DNA of 64,000 nt from Azonexaceae bacterium (lineage in GTDB: Bacteria > Pseudomonadota > Gammaproteobacteria > Burkholderiales > Rhodocyclaceae), in the NCBI GenBank assembly GCA_009469675.1, contig SSSZ01000098.1, positions 1 to 64,000 on the forward strand. Direction: 5' to 3'. The position numbers were made by a program, and so were the translations under genes. Shown one piece after another: positions 9,389 to 18,848 of the stretch. The notes under the pieces were generated by a model, which was not told the origin of the DNA, ran no database searches, and worked only from the letters and a program-made list of their open reading frames with translations. Each line of letters starts with the position of its first letter. Position 1 is the first letter of the stretch.

Positions 9389-10930
9389 TCAGGGGCAGTC
9401 GATGACCATCAGGGAAACGTCGTCAGCGGCGACCTGGTCCCCCAGGTGGCGGGCCAGGGCCGCCTGGATCGCTTCGAAACGCTGGGCGGGCGTGGTGTGG
9501 GCGATGCTGGCCACGAGTCCGGCCTTGTCGAAGGGCACCCCCTGGGCGTCGGTGGCCTCGATCAGGCCGTCGGAAAACAGGACGAGCTGGGATTCCTTGT
9601 CGCAGGTGAAGGCGACGGGCTGGGGGTCGATTTCCCGATTATCGACGATGCCCAGAGGAAGCTGGGTCGAGGCGAATTCGCGGGTCTGGCGCCCCCAGCG
9701 GTCGAAAAGCAGGGCCGGGGGCGTGCCGCCCACCCAGATCTCTCCGCGGGAGCCGGCTTCGTCCAGGGAAACCAGGGTGACCGCGACGAAGCGGCCGATG
9801 GGCATCGATTCGCGCAGTTGCTGGTTGAGTTCGAGGATCAGTTCGCGCACCGGCAAGTTCTGGGCCGTCATGCGATAGAACACCGTGAGCAGCGGCAGTA
9901 CGCTGATCGCCGCCGCCAGGCCGTGGCCGGTGGCGTCGGCGAGAAGGGCGTAGAGGCGGCCTTCCGGCGAGCGGGCGGCGGCAACCACGTCGCCGCTGAA
10001 ATGCTGGGCCGGGATAACCTTGTAGTGGAGGCGGGGATCCTGCAGGCCGCGGCGGTGCATCTGCTTTTCCACCAGCTTCATGGCGAGCTGCTGCTCGCTT
10101 TCGGTCTGGTCGAAGTAGGCCTGCAACTGGCGGGCGTTGTCGCGGAGCTTGGTTTCCGCCGCCTTGCGCTCGGAAATGTCGCGCAGGACGCCGATGAAAA
10201 GCCGGGTGTTGTCGAGACGCACTTCGGTCACGGCCAATTCGGCCGGAAAGATCGTGCCGTCCTTGCGCACCGCCTCGACCTCCCGTTCGGTGCCGATGAT
10301 CTGGGGTGGCCCGCCCCCGACATAGCGTCGCACGTAGTCGTCGTGCTGGTCCCGGAACGGCTGCGGCATCAGCATCCTGACATTCTTCCCGAGCAGTTCG
10401 TCGGCCGTCCACTGGAAGAGGCGTTCGGTTGCCAGGTTGCAGGCGACGATGGTGGCCTCGGTGTCGATGGTGACGATCGCCTCCAGCACGTTGTCGGAAA
10501 TGACCTGCAGCCGGTTCAGCGATTCGATCGACTGGTCCTGCAGGACGAGGGACTTGTGCATCGAGCGGATTTTGGCTTCGAGCACGATGAAATTGATCGG
10601 CTTGGTCAGATAGTCGTCGCCGCCGGCCTCCAGCCCTTCCAGGAGGTTCTCGTCCCGGTTGAGGGCCGAGAGGAAGATGATCGGCACCCAGCGTTCGGTG
10701 GCCAGGGCGCGAATCTGGCGGGCTGCCTCGAAGCCGTCCATGACCGGCATCATGATGTCGAGCAGCACCATGTCCGGCTTCTCGGCCTGGTAGCGCTGCA
10801 CGGCCTCTTCGCCGTTTTCGGCGAGGATGACCTGGTGCCCGAGCTTTTTCAGGAAGACCTGCAGGATGTGCAGATTGGTGCGGTTGTCGTCGACCGCCAG
10901 GATGCGGAGCTTGCTCAGGGAATGGTTCAT
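9389..10930 (-). CDS. Response regulator with PAS and PP2C-type phosphatase output
   Basis: A 513-residue signalling protein. Residues 8-120 are a receiver domain with Asp14/Asp15, the probable phosphoacceptor Asp58 (VLLDIMMPVMDG) and Lys110 (LTKPI). A PAS domain follows at roughly 135-255 (VISDNVLEAIVTIDTEATIV), then a short linker helix and a SpoIIE/RsbU-type PP2C phosphatase at about 300-513 (LLADATGHGLAAAISVLPLL, LVLFSDGLIEATDAQG). Such proteins usually dephosphorylate an anti-sigma antagonist, but no partner gene is visible nearby. The CHASE-PAS kinase lies 110 bases upstream on the same strand and is the obvious phosphodonor; this is inference. Confidence 0.88.
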   Translation of the reverse strand: MNHSLSKLRILAVDDNRTNLHILQVFLKKLGHQVILAENGEEAVQRYQAEKPDMVLLDIMMPVMDGFEAARQIRALATERWVPIIFLSALNRDENLLEGLEAGGDDYLTKPINFIVLEAKIRSMHKSLVLQDQSIESLNRLQVISDNVLEAIVTIDTEATIVACNLATERLFQWTADELLGKNVRMLMPQPFRDQHDDYVRRYVGGGPPQIIGTEREVEAVRKDGTIFPAELAVTEVRLDNTRLFIGVLRDISERKAAETKLRDNARQLQAYFDQTESEQQLAMKLVEKQMHRRGLQDPRLHYKVIPAQHFSGDVVAAARSPEGRLYALLADATGHGLAAAISVLPLLTVFYRMTAQNLPVRELILELNQQLRESMPIGRFVAVTLVSLDEAGSRGEIWVGGTPPALLFDRWGRQTREFASTQLPLGIVDNREIDPQPVAFTCDKESQLVLFSDGLIEATDAQGVPFDKAGLVASIAHTTPAQRFEAIQAALARHLGDQVAADDVSLMVIDCP

Positions 10931-11040
10931 GGGTGGTTCAGAGGGAGAGCCGGTTGGCGCGGCGGCGCCTGCGGGCCGGTGCCGCGGGGCGGCAGGCTTG
11001 GGATGGCGGAGCGCCGGTCGGGCGCTGGCGAGTCGCCGTA

Positions 11041-13785
11041 TCAGTCAGCATGGTGGTCCAGTGGCTCGGCAGTGGGGAGCGTGAGGGTGAAGGTGGCACC
11101 GCCCTGGGGGTTGTTCTCGGCGACAATCCTACCACGGTGGGCATGAATGATCTCGCGGGAAATGGGCAGGCCGAGGCCCGTTCCGCCGGCGCCGGTCTTG
11201 GTCGCGCTGCTCTGCACGAATTTTTCGAAGATGTGCTCCAGTTCGTCGGCGGGAATGCCGACGCCGCCGTCGCAAAAGGCGATCGACAGGGCCGGCCGAC
11301 GCGCCCGGTCGGAGGTGCGGCGGCCCACCGGGAGTTCGGCGTCGCCGACCACGATGGCGATCATGCCGCCGTCGGGGGAGTACTTGATGGCGTTGGAGAG
11401 CAGGTTGTGGATGACCCGCTCGATCTGGGCCTCGTCGCCGACCAGGGCCGTGGCCCGGGCCGTGTTGGTGATCTCCACGGCCAGGTGGCGGGCCATGAGG
11501 AGCGACTCAAGATGGCTCACCGCCCGCTCCACCACCGCGGCGACGTCGAAACGCGTCTGCTGGCTGGGCATCCGGCCGGCCTCGAACTTGGCGAGGTCGA
11601 GGAGGTCGTTGATGAGGCCGATCAGCCGGTCGGCGCTCTGGCGGATGCGCTCGAAGTACTGGCCGATCTTTTCCGGGGCGGATTCCTTGAGTTTCTCCAT
11701 CCCCAGGCGGCTGAAACTCATGATGGCGTGCATCGGCGTGCGCAGTTCGTGGGACATGTTGGCGAGGAATTCGGACTTGGCCTGGTGGGCCGCGCTGGTT
11801 TCCCGCAAGGCCGTTTCCAGTTCGACGGTGCGGGCGTCGACCAGCTCCTGCAGATGGTCCCGGTGCTGGCGCAATTCGGCTTCGATCAGCTTGCGTTCGG
11901 TGATGTCGGTGTAGATGGTGACCAGGCCGCCCCCCGCCAAGGGGGTGCCGTGGACTTCGACGGTGCGGCCGTTCGGGAGGGCGCGTTCCATGAGATGGGG
12001 TTCAAAGCGCGACACCCGGGCGACCAGCGCGTCGGCCAGGGCATCCGGGTCGCCGGGGCCGTAGTCGCCCCGTTCGGCGACGAAGCGGGCGACTTCGCGC
12101 AGGGTGGCGGTGCGGCCGGCAAAAAGCGTTTCCGGCAGGTCGAGGGTGGTCCAATGCTGGCGGTTGGTGGCGACGAACCGCAGTTCGGCGTCAAGCAGCG
12201 AGATGCCGCAGGGCACGTTGTCGAGAATAGTCTGGAGGATGCGGTGCTGGGCCAGGAGTTCTTCCTCGGAGCGGCGTTTCTCCGTGACGTCGGTGGCGAT
12301 GCCGAGAAAGCCGGTGATTGCTCCCGCCGCGTCGCGCAAGGCGGTGACGCTGAGGTCCACCCGCAAGTGACCGCCGTCCTGGCGGATGTAGGTCCACTCC
12401 CGGCGTTCGTGGCTGGCGGTCCGGGGGACGGTGACGAAGACCTCGAAACCTTCCACCGGCCGGTTCAGGGCGGCGCCGAGGGTCCGGCTCCGGGCGGCGA
12501 TCTCCGCCGGGTGATGAAGGAAGGTCGGCGTCCGGCGGCCGATCACCTCGGCGGCGGCGTAGCCAAGCATCTTTTCGGCGCCGCGGTTGAACAGGGTGAT
12601 GGTGCCCGCCGCGTCGGTGGCGACGATGCTGACTTCGGTGGCGGCGTCGAGGATCTGCTGTTTGAAACGGTCCCGGGCGGCGATGGCGGCTTCGGCCTGG
12701 CGCAGCTCCTCGGTCACCTGGTCGGCGTAGGCGACGGTGCGCCGGCGCTGGGAGAGGAGGAGAAACAGGCCGCCGGCGAGCAAAAGGCTGATCGCCAGGC
12801 CGCCGGCCAGGATCAGCGTCGGTTCGTCTACGGCCGCTTCCGGCGGCAGGCCGGAAAAATCCAGGAGCCAGGTGCGGTATCCGAAAAACAATTGGTGTTG
12901 GCCCCGCTGGCTGACTCGGGTCGCGTCGAGGCCAGGGCGGGTGTCGTGGAAGAGGGCCAACTGGTCGGCGCCGGCGCCGTCACTGGACTGGTCGTAGATG
13001 CGCACGGCCAGGCGCGGCGGCAGGGCGCGCTCCAGGGTCTGGAGGAATTCGTTCATGCGGTAGGCCGAGTAGGCCACCCCGAGGTAGGCGGCCCGGCGCT
13101 CGGCCACCGTGCCGATGGGCATGCCCGGGCGGTAGACCGCCCGGTACATGAGGATGCCGGGGATCTTGTCCCGTTCGAAGATCAGCACGATGCGCCCCGA
13201 CAGCACGACATCGTCCACGTCGCCGGCCAGATCGAGGGCCTGGCGGCGAACCGTTTCGGAATACATGTCGAAGCCGCGGGCCCGGCTGGCGACGCCATCG
13301 AGGGGGCCAAGGTAGGCCACGGGAAAGGCCACCGTCTCCTGCGGTTCGGGGTAGACCCGGAAATCGGCGTCGCTCTGGCCGCCCCCCCGCCGCACGGCGG
13401 CGGTGAAGGCCGGCAGGTCGGCGGCGGCGACCCGGGGAGCGAAGCCGAAAGCGATGATGCCGGGCAGGTGGCCGGTGACGTCGACGCGGCCGACGAAGGC
13501 GGCCCATTCGGCGGAGGTGATCGCCGAATGAGCGGAAAAATAGGCGCCGAGGGTGCGCAAGAACTGAGCGTGGAACTGCAGGCGCTCCCGCAGTTCGTAG
13601 GTGACTTGCGCCAGACTGCGCTGAAATTCCTGGATCTCTTCCCCGGCCAGGGTATCGCGGCGGTGCTGCCAGAGGCCCAGGGTGAGGCCGGAAAGGACGA
13701 GCAGGAGAACGAGGGGCAAGACCCAGCGGGACCAGTCCGAAGGCCGGGGCAGGCGGGTTGGGGTAGGCGTCCTCATCGGCGTCAA
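11041..13785 (-). CDS. CHASE-PAS-PAS sensor histidine kinase
   Basis: Membrane sensor kinase of 914 residues. A first membrane helix (about 18-40, WVLPLVLLLVLSGLTLGLW) and a second (near 320-345) bracket a periplasmic CHASE domain. Two PAS domains follow (around 375-500 and 505-620), then a HisKA domain with His679 in NMSHELRTPM and a HATPase with Asn798 (NLLSNAIKYS), G1 DGGVGIP and G2 GGTGLGLPIS. All catalytic motifs look intact. There is no fused receiver; the receiver-PP2C gene downstream is the probable partner. A TATACT hexamer at 13802-13807 (minus strand) may be a -10 element. Confidence 0.92.
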   Translation of the reverse strand: MTPMRTPTPTRLPRPSDWSRWVLPLVLLLVLSGLTLGLWQHRRDTLAGEEIQEFQRSLAQVTYELRERLQFHAQFLRTLGAYFSAHSAITSAEWAAFVGRVDVTGHLPGIIAFGFAPRVAAADLPAFTAAVRRGGGQSDADFRVYPEPQETVAFPVAYLGPLDGVASRARGFDMYSETVRRQALDLAGDVDDVVLSGRIVLIFERDKIPGILMYRAVYRPGMPIGTVAERRAAYLGVAYSAYRMNEFLQTLERALPPRLAVRIYDQSSDGAGADQLALFHDTRPGLDATRVSQRGQHQLFFGYRTWLLDFSGLPPEAAVDEPTLILAGGLAISLLLAGGLFLLLSQRRRTVAYADQVTEELRQAEAAIAARDRFKQQILDAATEVSIVATDAAGTITLFNRGAEKMLGYAAAEVIGRRTPTFLHHPAEIAARSRTLGAALNRPVEGFEVFVTVPRTASHERREWTYIRQDGGHLRVDLSVTALRDAAGAITGFLGIATDVTEKRRSEEELLAQHRILQTILDNVPCGISLLDAELRFVATNRQHWTTLDLPETLFAGRTATLREVARFVAERGDYGPGDPDALADALVARVSRFEPHLMERALPNGRTVEVHGTPLAGGGLVTIYTDITERKLIEAELRQHRDHLQELVDARTVELETALRETSAAHQAKSEFLANMSHELRTPMHAIMSFSRLGMEKLKESAPEKIGQYFERIRQSADRLIGLINDLLDLAKFEAGRMPSQQTRFDVAAVVERAVSHLESLLMARHLAVEITNTARATALVGDEAQIERVIHNLLSNAIKYSPDGGMIAIVVGDAELPVGRRTSDRARRPALSIAFCDGGVGIPADELEHIFEKFVQSSATKTGAGGTGLGLPISREIIHAHRGRIVAENNPQGGATFTLTLPTAEPLDHHAD

Positions 13786-13830
13786 AGGCGGCGAAACCGG
13801 CAGTATAAGCCGAGGGCCCGGGACAAGCGC

Positions 13831-15645
13831 TCAGGTCGTGGCGGCGGCACCGCTCTGTTCCCGTTGCTGCAGGGTCCACATGCGGGCGTAGGCACCGCCG
13901 GCGGCAAGCAGGGCGGCGTGGCCGCCCCGTTCGACGATGCGGCCGTCCTGCATGACCAGGATTTCGTCGGCATTCATCACGGTGGACAGGCGGTGGGCGA
14001 TGACCAGGGTGGTGCGCCCCCGAGCCGCCAGTTCGAGCTGGCCCTGGATGGCCTTTTCCGTCTGGGAATCCAGCGCCGACGTGGCTTCGTCGAAAATCAG
14101 GATAGGCGGGTTCTTGAGGAGGGTGCGGGCGATGGCGACGCGCTGTTTTTCCCCGCCGGAAAGCTTGAGGCCCCGTTCGCCCACCCGGGTTTCGTATTTC
14201 TGCGGCAGGGATTCGATGAAATCGTGCAACTGGGCGGCGCGGGCGGCGGCATAGACGGCTTCCCGGTCGGCCGTCGGGCGCCCGTACTGGATGTTGTAGA
14301 AAATGCTGTCGTTGAACAGCACCGTGTCCTGCGGCACGATGCCGATGGCCCCGCGCAGGCTGCCCTGTTTCAGGGACCGCAGGTCGTGGCCGTTGATCCG
14401 GACGGCGCCGCCGGTGACGTCGTAGAAGCGGTAGAGCAGGCGGGCCAGGGTCGATTTGCCGGCGCCCGACGGGCCGACCACTGCCACCGTCTTGCCCGGA
14501 GCGATGGCGAAATCGATCCCGTCGAGAATCTTGCGGTCGCTTTCGTAGGCGAAATGGACGGCGTCGAAATTCACCTGCAGCGGGCCTTCGGGCAGGTCGT
14601 GGGCGTCGGGGGCGTCGGCGATTTCGCGGTTGGCGCCGAGCAGGGTGAACATCCGCTCGATGTCGGTGAGGGCCTGGCGGATTTCCCGGTAGACCACCCC
14701 GAGGAAATTGAGGGGGATGTAGAGCTGGATGAGAAAGGCGTTGACCAGAACCAGGTCGCCGATGCTCATGCGCCCGTCCACCACGCCGGCGGCGGCCCGC
14801 CACATCATGGCCGTGACGCCCAGGGCGATGATCGCCTGCTGCCCCAGGTTGAGGAAGGAAAGCGTCGTCTGGCTGCGGGTCGCGGCGTTTTCCCACTGCG
14901 CCATCTGCTCGTCGTAGCGGCGGGCCTCGTAGGCTTCGTTGTTGAAATACTTGACCGTCTCGTAATTGAGCAGGCTGTCGACGGCTCGGGTGTTGGCCGC
15001 GGAATCGGTTTCGTTGACGGTGCGGCGGATGTCGATGCGCCAGTTGCTCACCTTGACGGTGAACACCACGTAGGCGGAAAGCGATACCGCCGCGATGAGG
15101 ACAAAGCCCGCGTCGTAGCGGACGAAGAGGATGCCGAGGACGAGGGAAATTTCGACCAGGGTCGGGAGGATGGAGTACAGGCTGTAGGAAATCAGGCTGG
15201 AAATCGATCGTGTGCCCCGCTCGACGTCGCGGGAAATGCCGCCCGTCTGGCGTTCGAGATGGAAACGCAAAGACAGGGCGTGGAGGTGGGAAAAGACCTC
15301 GAGGGCGACCCGGCGCACGGCCTGCTGGGTCACCCGGGCAAAGAGGATTTCCCGCAGTTCGGTAAACAGCGCCGTGGAGAAGCGCAGCAGCCCGTAGAGC
15401 GCCAGGAGCAGGGCGGGGAGGGCAAGGGCCTGCTGCACCGGGGCGAGGCCGTCGATCATCTCCTTGAAGACGATGGGCACCGCGACGTTGGCGACCTTGG
15501 CCCCGACCAGGCAGCCTAGAGCCAGGACGACCCGCAGCCGGTAGCGCCAGAGGTAGGGAAAGAGGGTGCGGAGCGTCCGCCAGGCGTGGCTTTCCTTGAG
15601 GGGAGCGGAAGCGGGCGGGCGGGGGAGGGCGGTGGTGCGGCGCAT
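13831..15645 (-). CDS. Atm1/HMT1-type ABC exporter (fused permease-ATPase)
   Basis: Half-transporter of 604 residues that would act as a homodimer in the inner membrane. Six membrane helices occupy the first 330 residues, including the family-typical HLERQTGGISRDVERGTRSI and YETVKYFNNE segments. The nucleotide-binding domain has Walker A GPSGAGKST, signature LSGGEKQRVAIART, Walker B ILIFDEATSALD and the H-loop VIAHRLST. Atm1 relatives in proteobacteria export glutathione-linked metals or sulfur compounds; the substrate here is not shown. The frame stays open upstream, but the ATG at 15645 gives the family N-terminus. It is divergent from the thioesterase gene. Confidence 0.9.
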   Translation of the reverse strand: MRRTTALPRPPASAPLKESHAWRTLRTLFPYLWRYRLRVVLALGCLVGAKVANVAVPIVFKEMIDGLAPVQQALALPALLLALYGLLRFSTALFTELREILFARVTQQAVRRVALEVFSHLHALSLRFHLERQTGGISRDVERGTRSISSLISYSLYSILPTLVEISLVLGILFVRYDAGFVLIAAVSLSAYVVFTVKVSNWRIDIRRTVNETDSAANTRAVDSLLNYETVKYFNNEAYEARRYDEQMAQWENAATRSQTTLSFLNLGQQAIIALGVTAMMWRAAAGVVDGRMSIGDLVLVNAFLIQLYIPLNFLGVVYREIRQALTDIERMFTLLGANREIADAPDAHDLPEGPLQVNFDAVHFAYESDRKILDGIDFAIAPGKTVAVVGPSGAGKSTLARLLYRFYDVTGGAVRINGHDLRSLKQGSLRGAIGIVPQDTVLFNDSIFYNIQYGRPTADREAVYAAARAAQLHDFIESLPQKYETRVGERGLKLSGGEKQRVAIARTLLKNPPILIFDEATSALDSQTEKAIQGQLELAARGRTTLVIAHRLSTVMNADEILVMQDGRIVERGGHAALLAAGGAYARMWTLQQREQSGAAATT

Positions 15646-15741
15646 GAAAAAACCGATCGGGGCGAGAGTGTCCCGGCAGTATATGAAAACTCGCCGGCTT
15701 CCGCGAAAATCAGACTTCTGCCCAACCCCGAGGAAAGCGCC

Positions 15742-16140
15742 ATGGAACACCCTATCCAATTGCCGGAACGCCATCCGACCCTGCGCGTCATGCCCATGCC
15801 GCCCGACCTCAACCAGCACGGCGACGTTTTCGGGGGCTGGGTCATGGCCCAGGTCGACGTGGCCGGTGCCATTCCCGCCATGCGCCGGGCCCGCGGCCGG
15901 GTGGCCACGGTTTCGGTAAATTCCTTTTTGTTCAAGCAGCCGATTTCCGTGGGCGACATCGTCAGCTTCTACGCCGATCTCGTGCGTGTCGGCAAAACCT
16001 CGATCACGGTGAGCGTCGAGGTCTATGCCCAACGCAACTACGCCAATCCCATCGCGGTCAAAGTGACAGAAGCGCAACTCACCTACGTCGCCATCGATTC
16101 GACCGGCAAAAAACGCGACGTTCCGGCAGAAATTGCGTAG
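15742..16140 (+). CDS. yciA: YciA-type acyl-CoA thioesterase
   Basis: Hot-dog-fold acyl-CoA hydrolase of 132 residues, presumably cytosolic and multimeric. The catalytic segment NQHGDVFGGWVMAQVD is intact and the family-typical VNSFLFKQPISVGDIVSFYA follows. A GAGGAAAG ribosome binding site precedes the ATG at 15742; the frame is open further upstream but that part runs into the divergent ABC gene. The last bases come within 50 of the porin start. Confidence 0.9.
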   Translation: MEHPIQLPERHPTLRVMPMPPDLNQHGDVFGGWVMAQVDVAGAIPAMRRARGRVATVSVNSFLFKQPISVGDIVSFYADLVRVGKTSITVSVEVYAQRNYANPIAVKVTEAQLTYVAIDSTGKKRDVPAEIA

Positions 16141-16186
16141 AATCCGCGGCTTAAGAACACTATTGCATGTTGCTTGGGGAATTCCG

Positions 16187-17413
16187 GTGAACACAACAAA
16201 CCTGCGCGTCCTGCCAGCCTGCCTGCTGGCCGCCTTTTCCGGCTCCGCTGCCGCCGCCGGCTTCCAACTTTGGGAGCAGAACGCCAGCGGCATCGCCACC
16301 TCCTTTGCCGGATCGGCGGCGGTGGCCGACAACGCCGGCACCATTTACTACAACCCGGCCGGTCTGGCGCTTCTGCCCGGCCTAAACGTCTCGCTCGGCG
16401 TGGCCGGCAACCGGTCGAGCTACGAATTCCGCAACCAGGGTTCGAGCGGCACCGGTGCCCTGGCCGGGCTGAGCGGCGGCAACGGCGGCGACGCCGGCCA
16501 ATGGACCACCGTCCCCAACGGCGCCGTTTCCTGGCAGGTCGCCCCCCAATGGTTCGTCGGGCTGGGGATCTCCACCCCCTTCGGGCTGTCCACCGAATAC
16601 GAGGACAGCGCCTGGGTCGGCCGCTTCAATGCGCGCAAGGCCGATATTCAGACGGTGAACGTCAACCCGTCCGTGGCCTACAAGCTGAGCGACCGGGTTT
16701 CCCTCGGTTTCGGCATCAATTACCAGAAAATCGACGTCGAACTGACCCGGGCCGATACCACCGGGCTGAACCGTTTCAAGGGCGACGACTCGGCCTGGGG
16801 CTGGAACGCCGGCGCCCTGTTCACCCTGTCGCCGGCGATGCGGGTCGGCGTTTCCTACCGCTCGGCCATCGACTACAGCGTCGACGGCAGTCGCAGCCTG
16901 GGCGCCGGCTCCACCGCCGCCACCGCCGACCTCAAGCTGCCCGGCGTCTTCATCCTCTCGGTCTGGCAACAGGTTTCCGACCGTTGGGAAGCCATGGGCG
17001 ACCTCTCCTACACCGACTGGAGCAACCTCGGCCGCGTCAATGTGCGCTTCGCCGGCGGTAGCGAGAGCACCGCGCTCAATTTCCGCAGCGCCTGGCGGTT
17101 CGCCTGGGGAGCCGCCTACAAGGCGGACGACGCCTGGAAGATCAAGTTCGGCATCTCCTACGACCGTAGCGCCGTTCCCGACGGCGACCGCAGCGCCTGG
17201 TTGCCCGACAACAACCGCATCGGCCTTTCCCTGGGTGGACAATGGAAGCCGTCGCGGACTTCGGCGGTGGATTTCGGCTACGCCTATCTGTGGCAGAAGA
17301 ACCCGACGATCAATCAGACTTCCGTCGACAGCACCGGCGCCACGGCCAATTTGCGCGGCCGCTACGATGCCGCCGGGCACCTCCTGGGGATCCAGTATTC
17401 GCAAGGCTTCTAG
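16187..17413 (+). CDS. OmpP1/FadL-family outer-membrane porin
   Basis: Outer-membrane beta-barrel protein for uptake of long-chain fatty acids or other hydrophobic compounds. I chose the GTG at 16187, preceded by GGGGA, which gives a clean signal peptide (cleavage after about residue 24, GSAAAA) and a 408-residue precursor. The mature N-terminus GFQLWEQNASGIATSFAG and the NAGTIYYNPAGLALL segment form the FadL hatch region. The alternating beta pattern continues to the C-terminus LLGIQYSQGF, ending in Phe as expected for BAM substrates. An upstream acyl-CoA thioesterase suggests a lipid-related role. Confidence 0.9.
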   Translation: MNTTNLRVLPACLLAAFSGSAAAAGFQLWEQNASGIATSFAGSAAVADNAGTIYYNPAGLALLPGLNVSLGVAGNRSSYEFRNQGSSGTGALAGLSGGNGGDAGQWTTVPNGAVSWQVAPQWFVGLGISTPFGLSTEYEDSAWVGRFNARKADIQTVNVNPSVAYKLSDRVSLGFGINYQKIDVELTRADTTGLNRFKGDDSAWGWNAGALFTLSPAMRVGVSYRSAIDYSVDGSRSLGAGSTAATADLKLPGVFILSVWQQVSDRWEAMGDLSYTDWSNLGRVNVRFAGGSESTALNFRSAWRFAWGAAYKADDAWKIKFGISYDRSAVPDGDRSAWLPDNNRIGLSLGGQWKPSRTSAVDFGYAYLWQKNPTINQTSVDSTGATANLRGRYDAAGHLLGIQYSQGF

Positions 17414-17440
17414 GCGGCCGCTCCGGATGGGGAGCAGGGC

Positions 17441-17947
17441 TTGAACCTCGATCTCGGCGGCGTGACGATCGGGTGGCGTGAGGCCGTGCTCGGCCTCATC
17501 GTCCTTGTCGCCGCCTATATGGGTTTTGTCCTACTGCGCATGCGCCGTCTTCGCCGGCCCGTCGCCGCGGCGCCGGCCGAACCGGCGGCCCCGCCCCCGG
17601 TGGACGAACCGCCGCCCCTGCCGTCCGTCCCTGAACCCTCCGCCGCCGCCTGGGAAGAGCCGCCGGCCCAACTGGCCCGGCCGGAAGCAGCGGCGGCGGT
17701 GGGCGACGAGGTGGCGCAACTGCGGGATGAAGTCGATGCCCTGCGCGGCGAACTGGCCGCCCTGCGCGACGAACTTCACGCCGAGATCGCCCACATGCGG
17801 GCCGTCCAGACCGTCTCGCCGATCTACAGCGATGCCATGCAGATGGCCACCGCCGGCCACGACGCGGTTACCATCGCGCAACATTGCGGCATTTCCCGGG
17901 CCGAGGCGGAACTGGTGGTGGCCCTGGTTACCAGCCAGCAAAACTGA
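17441..17947 (+). CDS. DUF2802-type single-pass membrane protein
   Basis: A 168-residue protein starting at TTG (17441), with a GGAG box shortly before it. One hydrophobic helix (about residues 13-30, AVLGLIVLVAAYMGFVLL) is followed by an Ala/Pro-rich stretch (about 45-85), a coiled coil (DEVAQLRDEVDALRGELAAL) and a C-terminal DUF2802-like domain with HDAVTIAQHCGISRAEAELV, which resembles a small helix-turn-helix. The function of the family is not established. The next gene encodes a SPOR protein 17 bases downstream, so the pair may act at the cell envelope. Confidence 0.75.
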   Translation: MNLDLGGVTIGWREAVLGLIVLVAAYMGFVLLRMRRLRRPVAAAPAEPAAPPPVDEPPPLPSVPEPSAAAWEEPPAQLARPEAAAAVGDEVAQLRDEVDALRGELAALRDELHAEIAHMRAVQTVSPIYSDAMQMATAGHDAVTIAQHCGISRAEAELVVALVTSQQN

Positions 17948-17964
17948 ACCGAAGACGGAAGATC

Positions 17965-18693
17965 ATGGCCAACCCATCCGAAACCGCCGACGAACAGCAA
18001 GGCGAACTACGCGGCAAGCTCTTGAAGCGGCTCGCCATGGCCGGCCTGCTGGTGGCCGTCCTGCTCGGCATCCTGGCGTTTTTCGACTACCTGGCGAGCG
18101 CTCCCGAGGAACCCGAACCCCCGGTTTACGCCAAACCCGTTCCCGTCCCGCCGAAAAAGGAAGTCACCCAGCCGGTGAAGGCCGCCGCCGAAGCGCCCGA
18201 GCCGCCCAAAGCGGAAGCCCCGGCCGAACCCGCGGCCAAAGCGGAGACCCCGGCTCAGCCCGCGGTGGCGGCCCAACCCCCGGTTCCGGCCGAGCACGCT
18301 CCGGCCAAACCCCTTGCCCGGTCGGCCCCGCACCCGGCCGCCAAGCCGATCAGTCCGGCCGCCGAGGCGAGCGCCGCGCCGCAAACGGCGATTCCCGCCG
18401 AGCCGGTCGTTGCGGCGCCGCCCCCGGCCCAGCCCGCCGAAACGCCGGCGCCGAAAACCGCACTGGCCCGCCTGGTCAGCGGCTTCGTGGTCCAGGCCGG
18501 GGTGTTCAGCAATCCCCAGCGGGCCGAGGAACTGCACGCCAAACTCACCCTCAACGGCATCCCCTCCGCCGTCGAATCCCGCGTCCAGGTCGGCCCCTTC
18601 AAGACCCGCCAGGAAGCCGAGGCGGCCCGGGAAAAGATGAAGGCCCTGGGCATCGACGCCGTGCTCATTCCACCGGCCGGCAGTCGCCGCTAG
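17965..18693 (+). CDS. SPOR-domain membrane protein
   Basis: A 242-residue inner-membrane protein. A short cytoplasmic N-terminus is followed by one helix (about 24-45, LAMAGLLVAVLLGILAFFDY), a long Pro/Ala/Lys-rich periplasmic spacer (about 50-165) and a C-terminal SPOR domain (FVVQAGVFSNPQRAEELHAK, then SRVQVGPFKTRQEAEAAREK). SPOR domains bind denuded peptidoglycan at division sites. The ATG at 17965 with a GAAGACGGAAG leader is preferred over an earlier in-frame start inside the preceding gene. A 155-base gap without terminator follows. Confidence 0.88.
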   Translation: MANPSETADEQQGELRGKLLKRLAMAGLLVAVLLGILAFFDYLASAPEEPEPPVYAKPVPVPPKKEVTQPVKAAAEAPEPPKAEAPAEPAAKAETPAQPAVAAQPPVPAEHAPAKPLARSAPHPAAKPISPAAEASAAPQTAIPAEPVVAAPPPAQPAETPAPKTALARLVSGFVVQAGVFSNPQRAEELHAKLTLNGIPSAVESRVQVGPFKTRQEAEAAREKMKALGIDAVLIPPAGSRR

Positions 18694-18848
18694 CCAACTA
18701 TCGAATAGGCCCTTTGTCGACACAGGCGAGGGGTTGAATTGTCTCGGCTAAGGTAGTCGGCATAAGTGTCAGGCTTGTTGTTTGCCTGATATCTATGCAC
18801 AATTTGGCAGTCGATAGGCGTACCCATTGGTCATTCGGAGATCGCAGA

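Noticed and set aside
10933-15519. Very long plus-strand open frame opposite the kinase and ABC exporter
   Set aside because: High GC creates open antisense frames. The minus-strand frames carry complete kinase and ABC motifs, and the plus-strand translation is low-complexity (Gly/Gln/Asp-rich).
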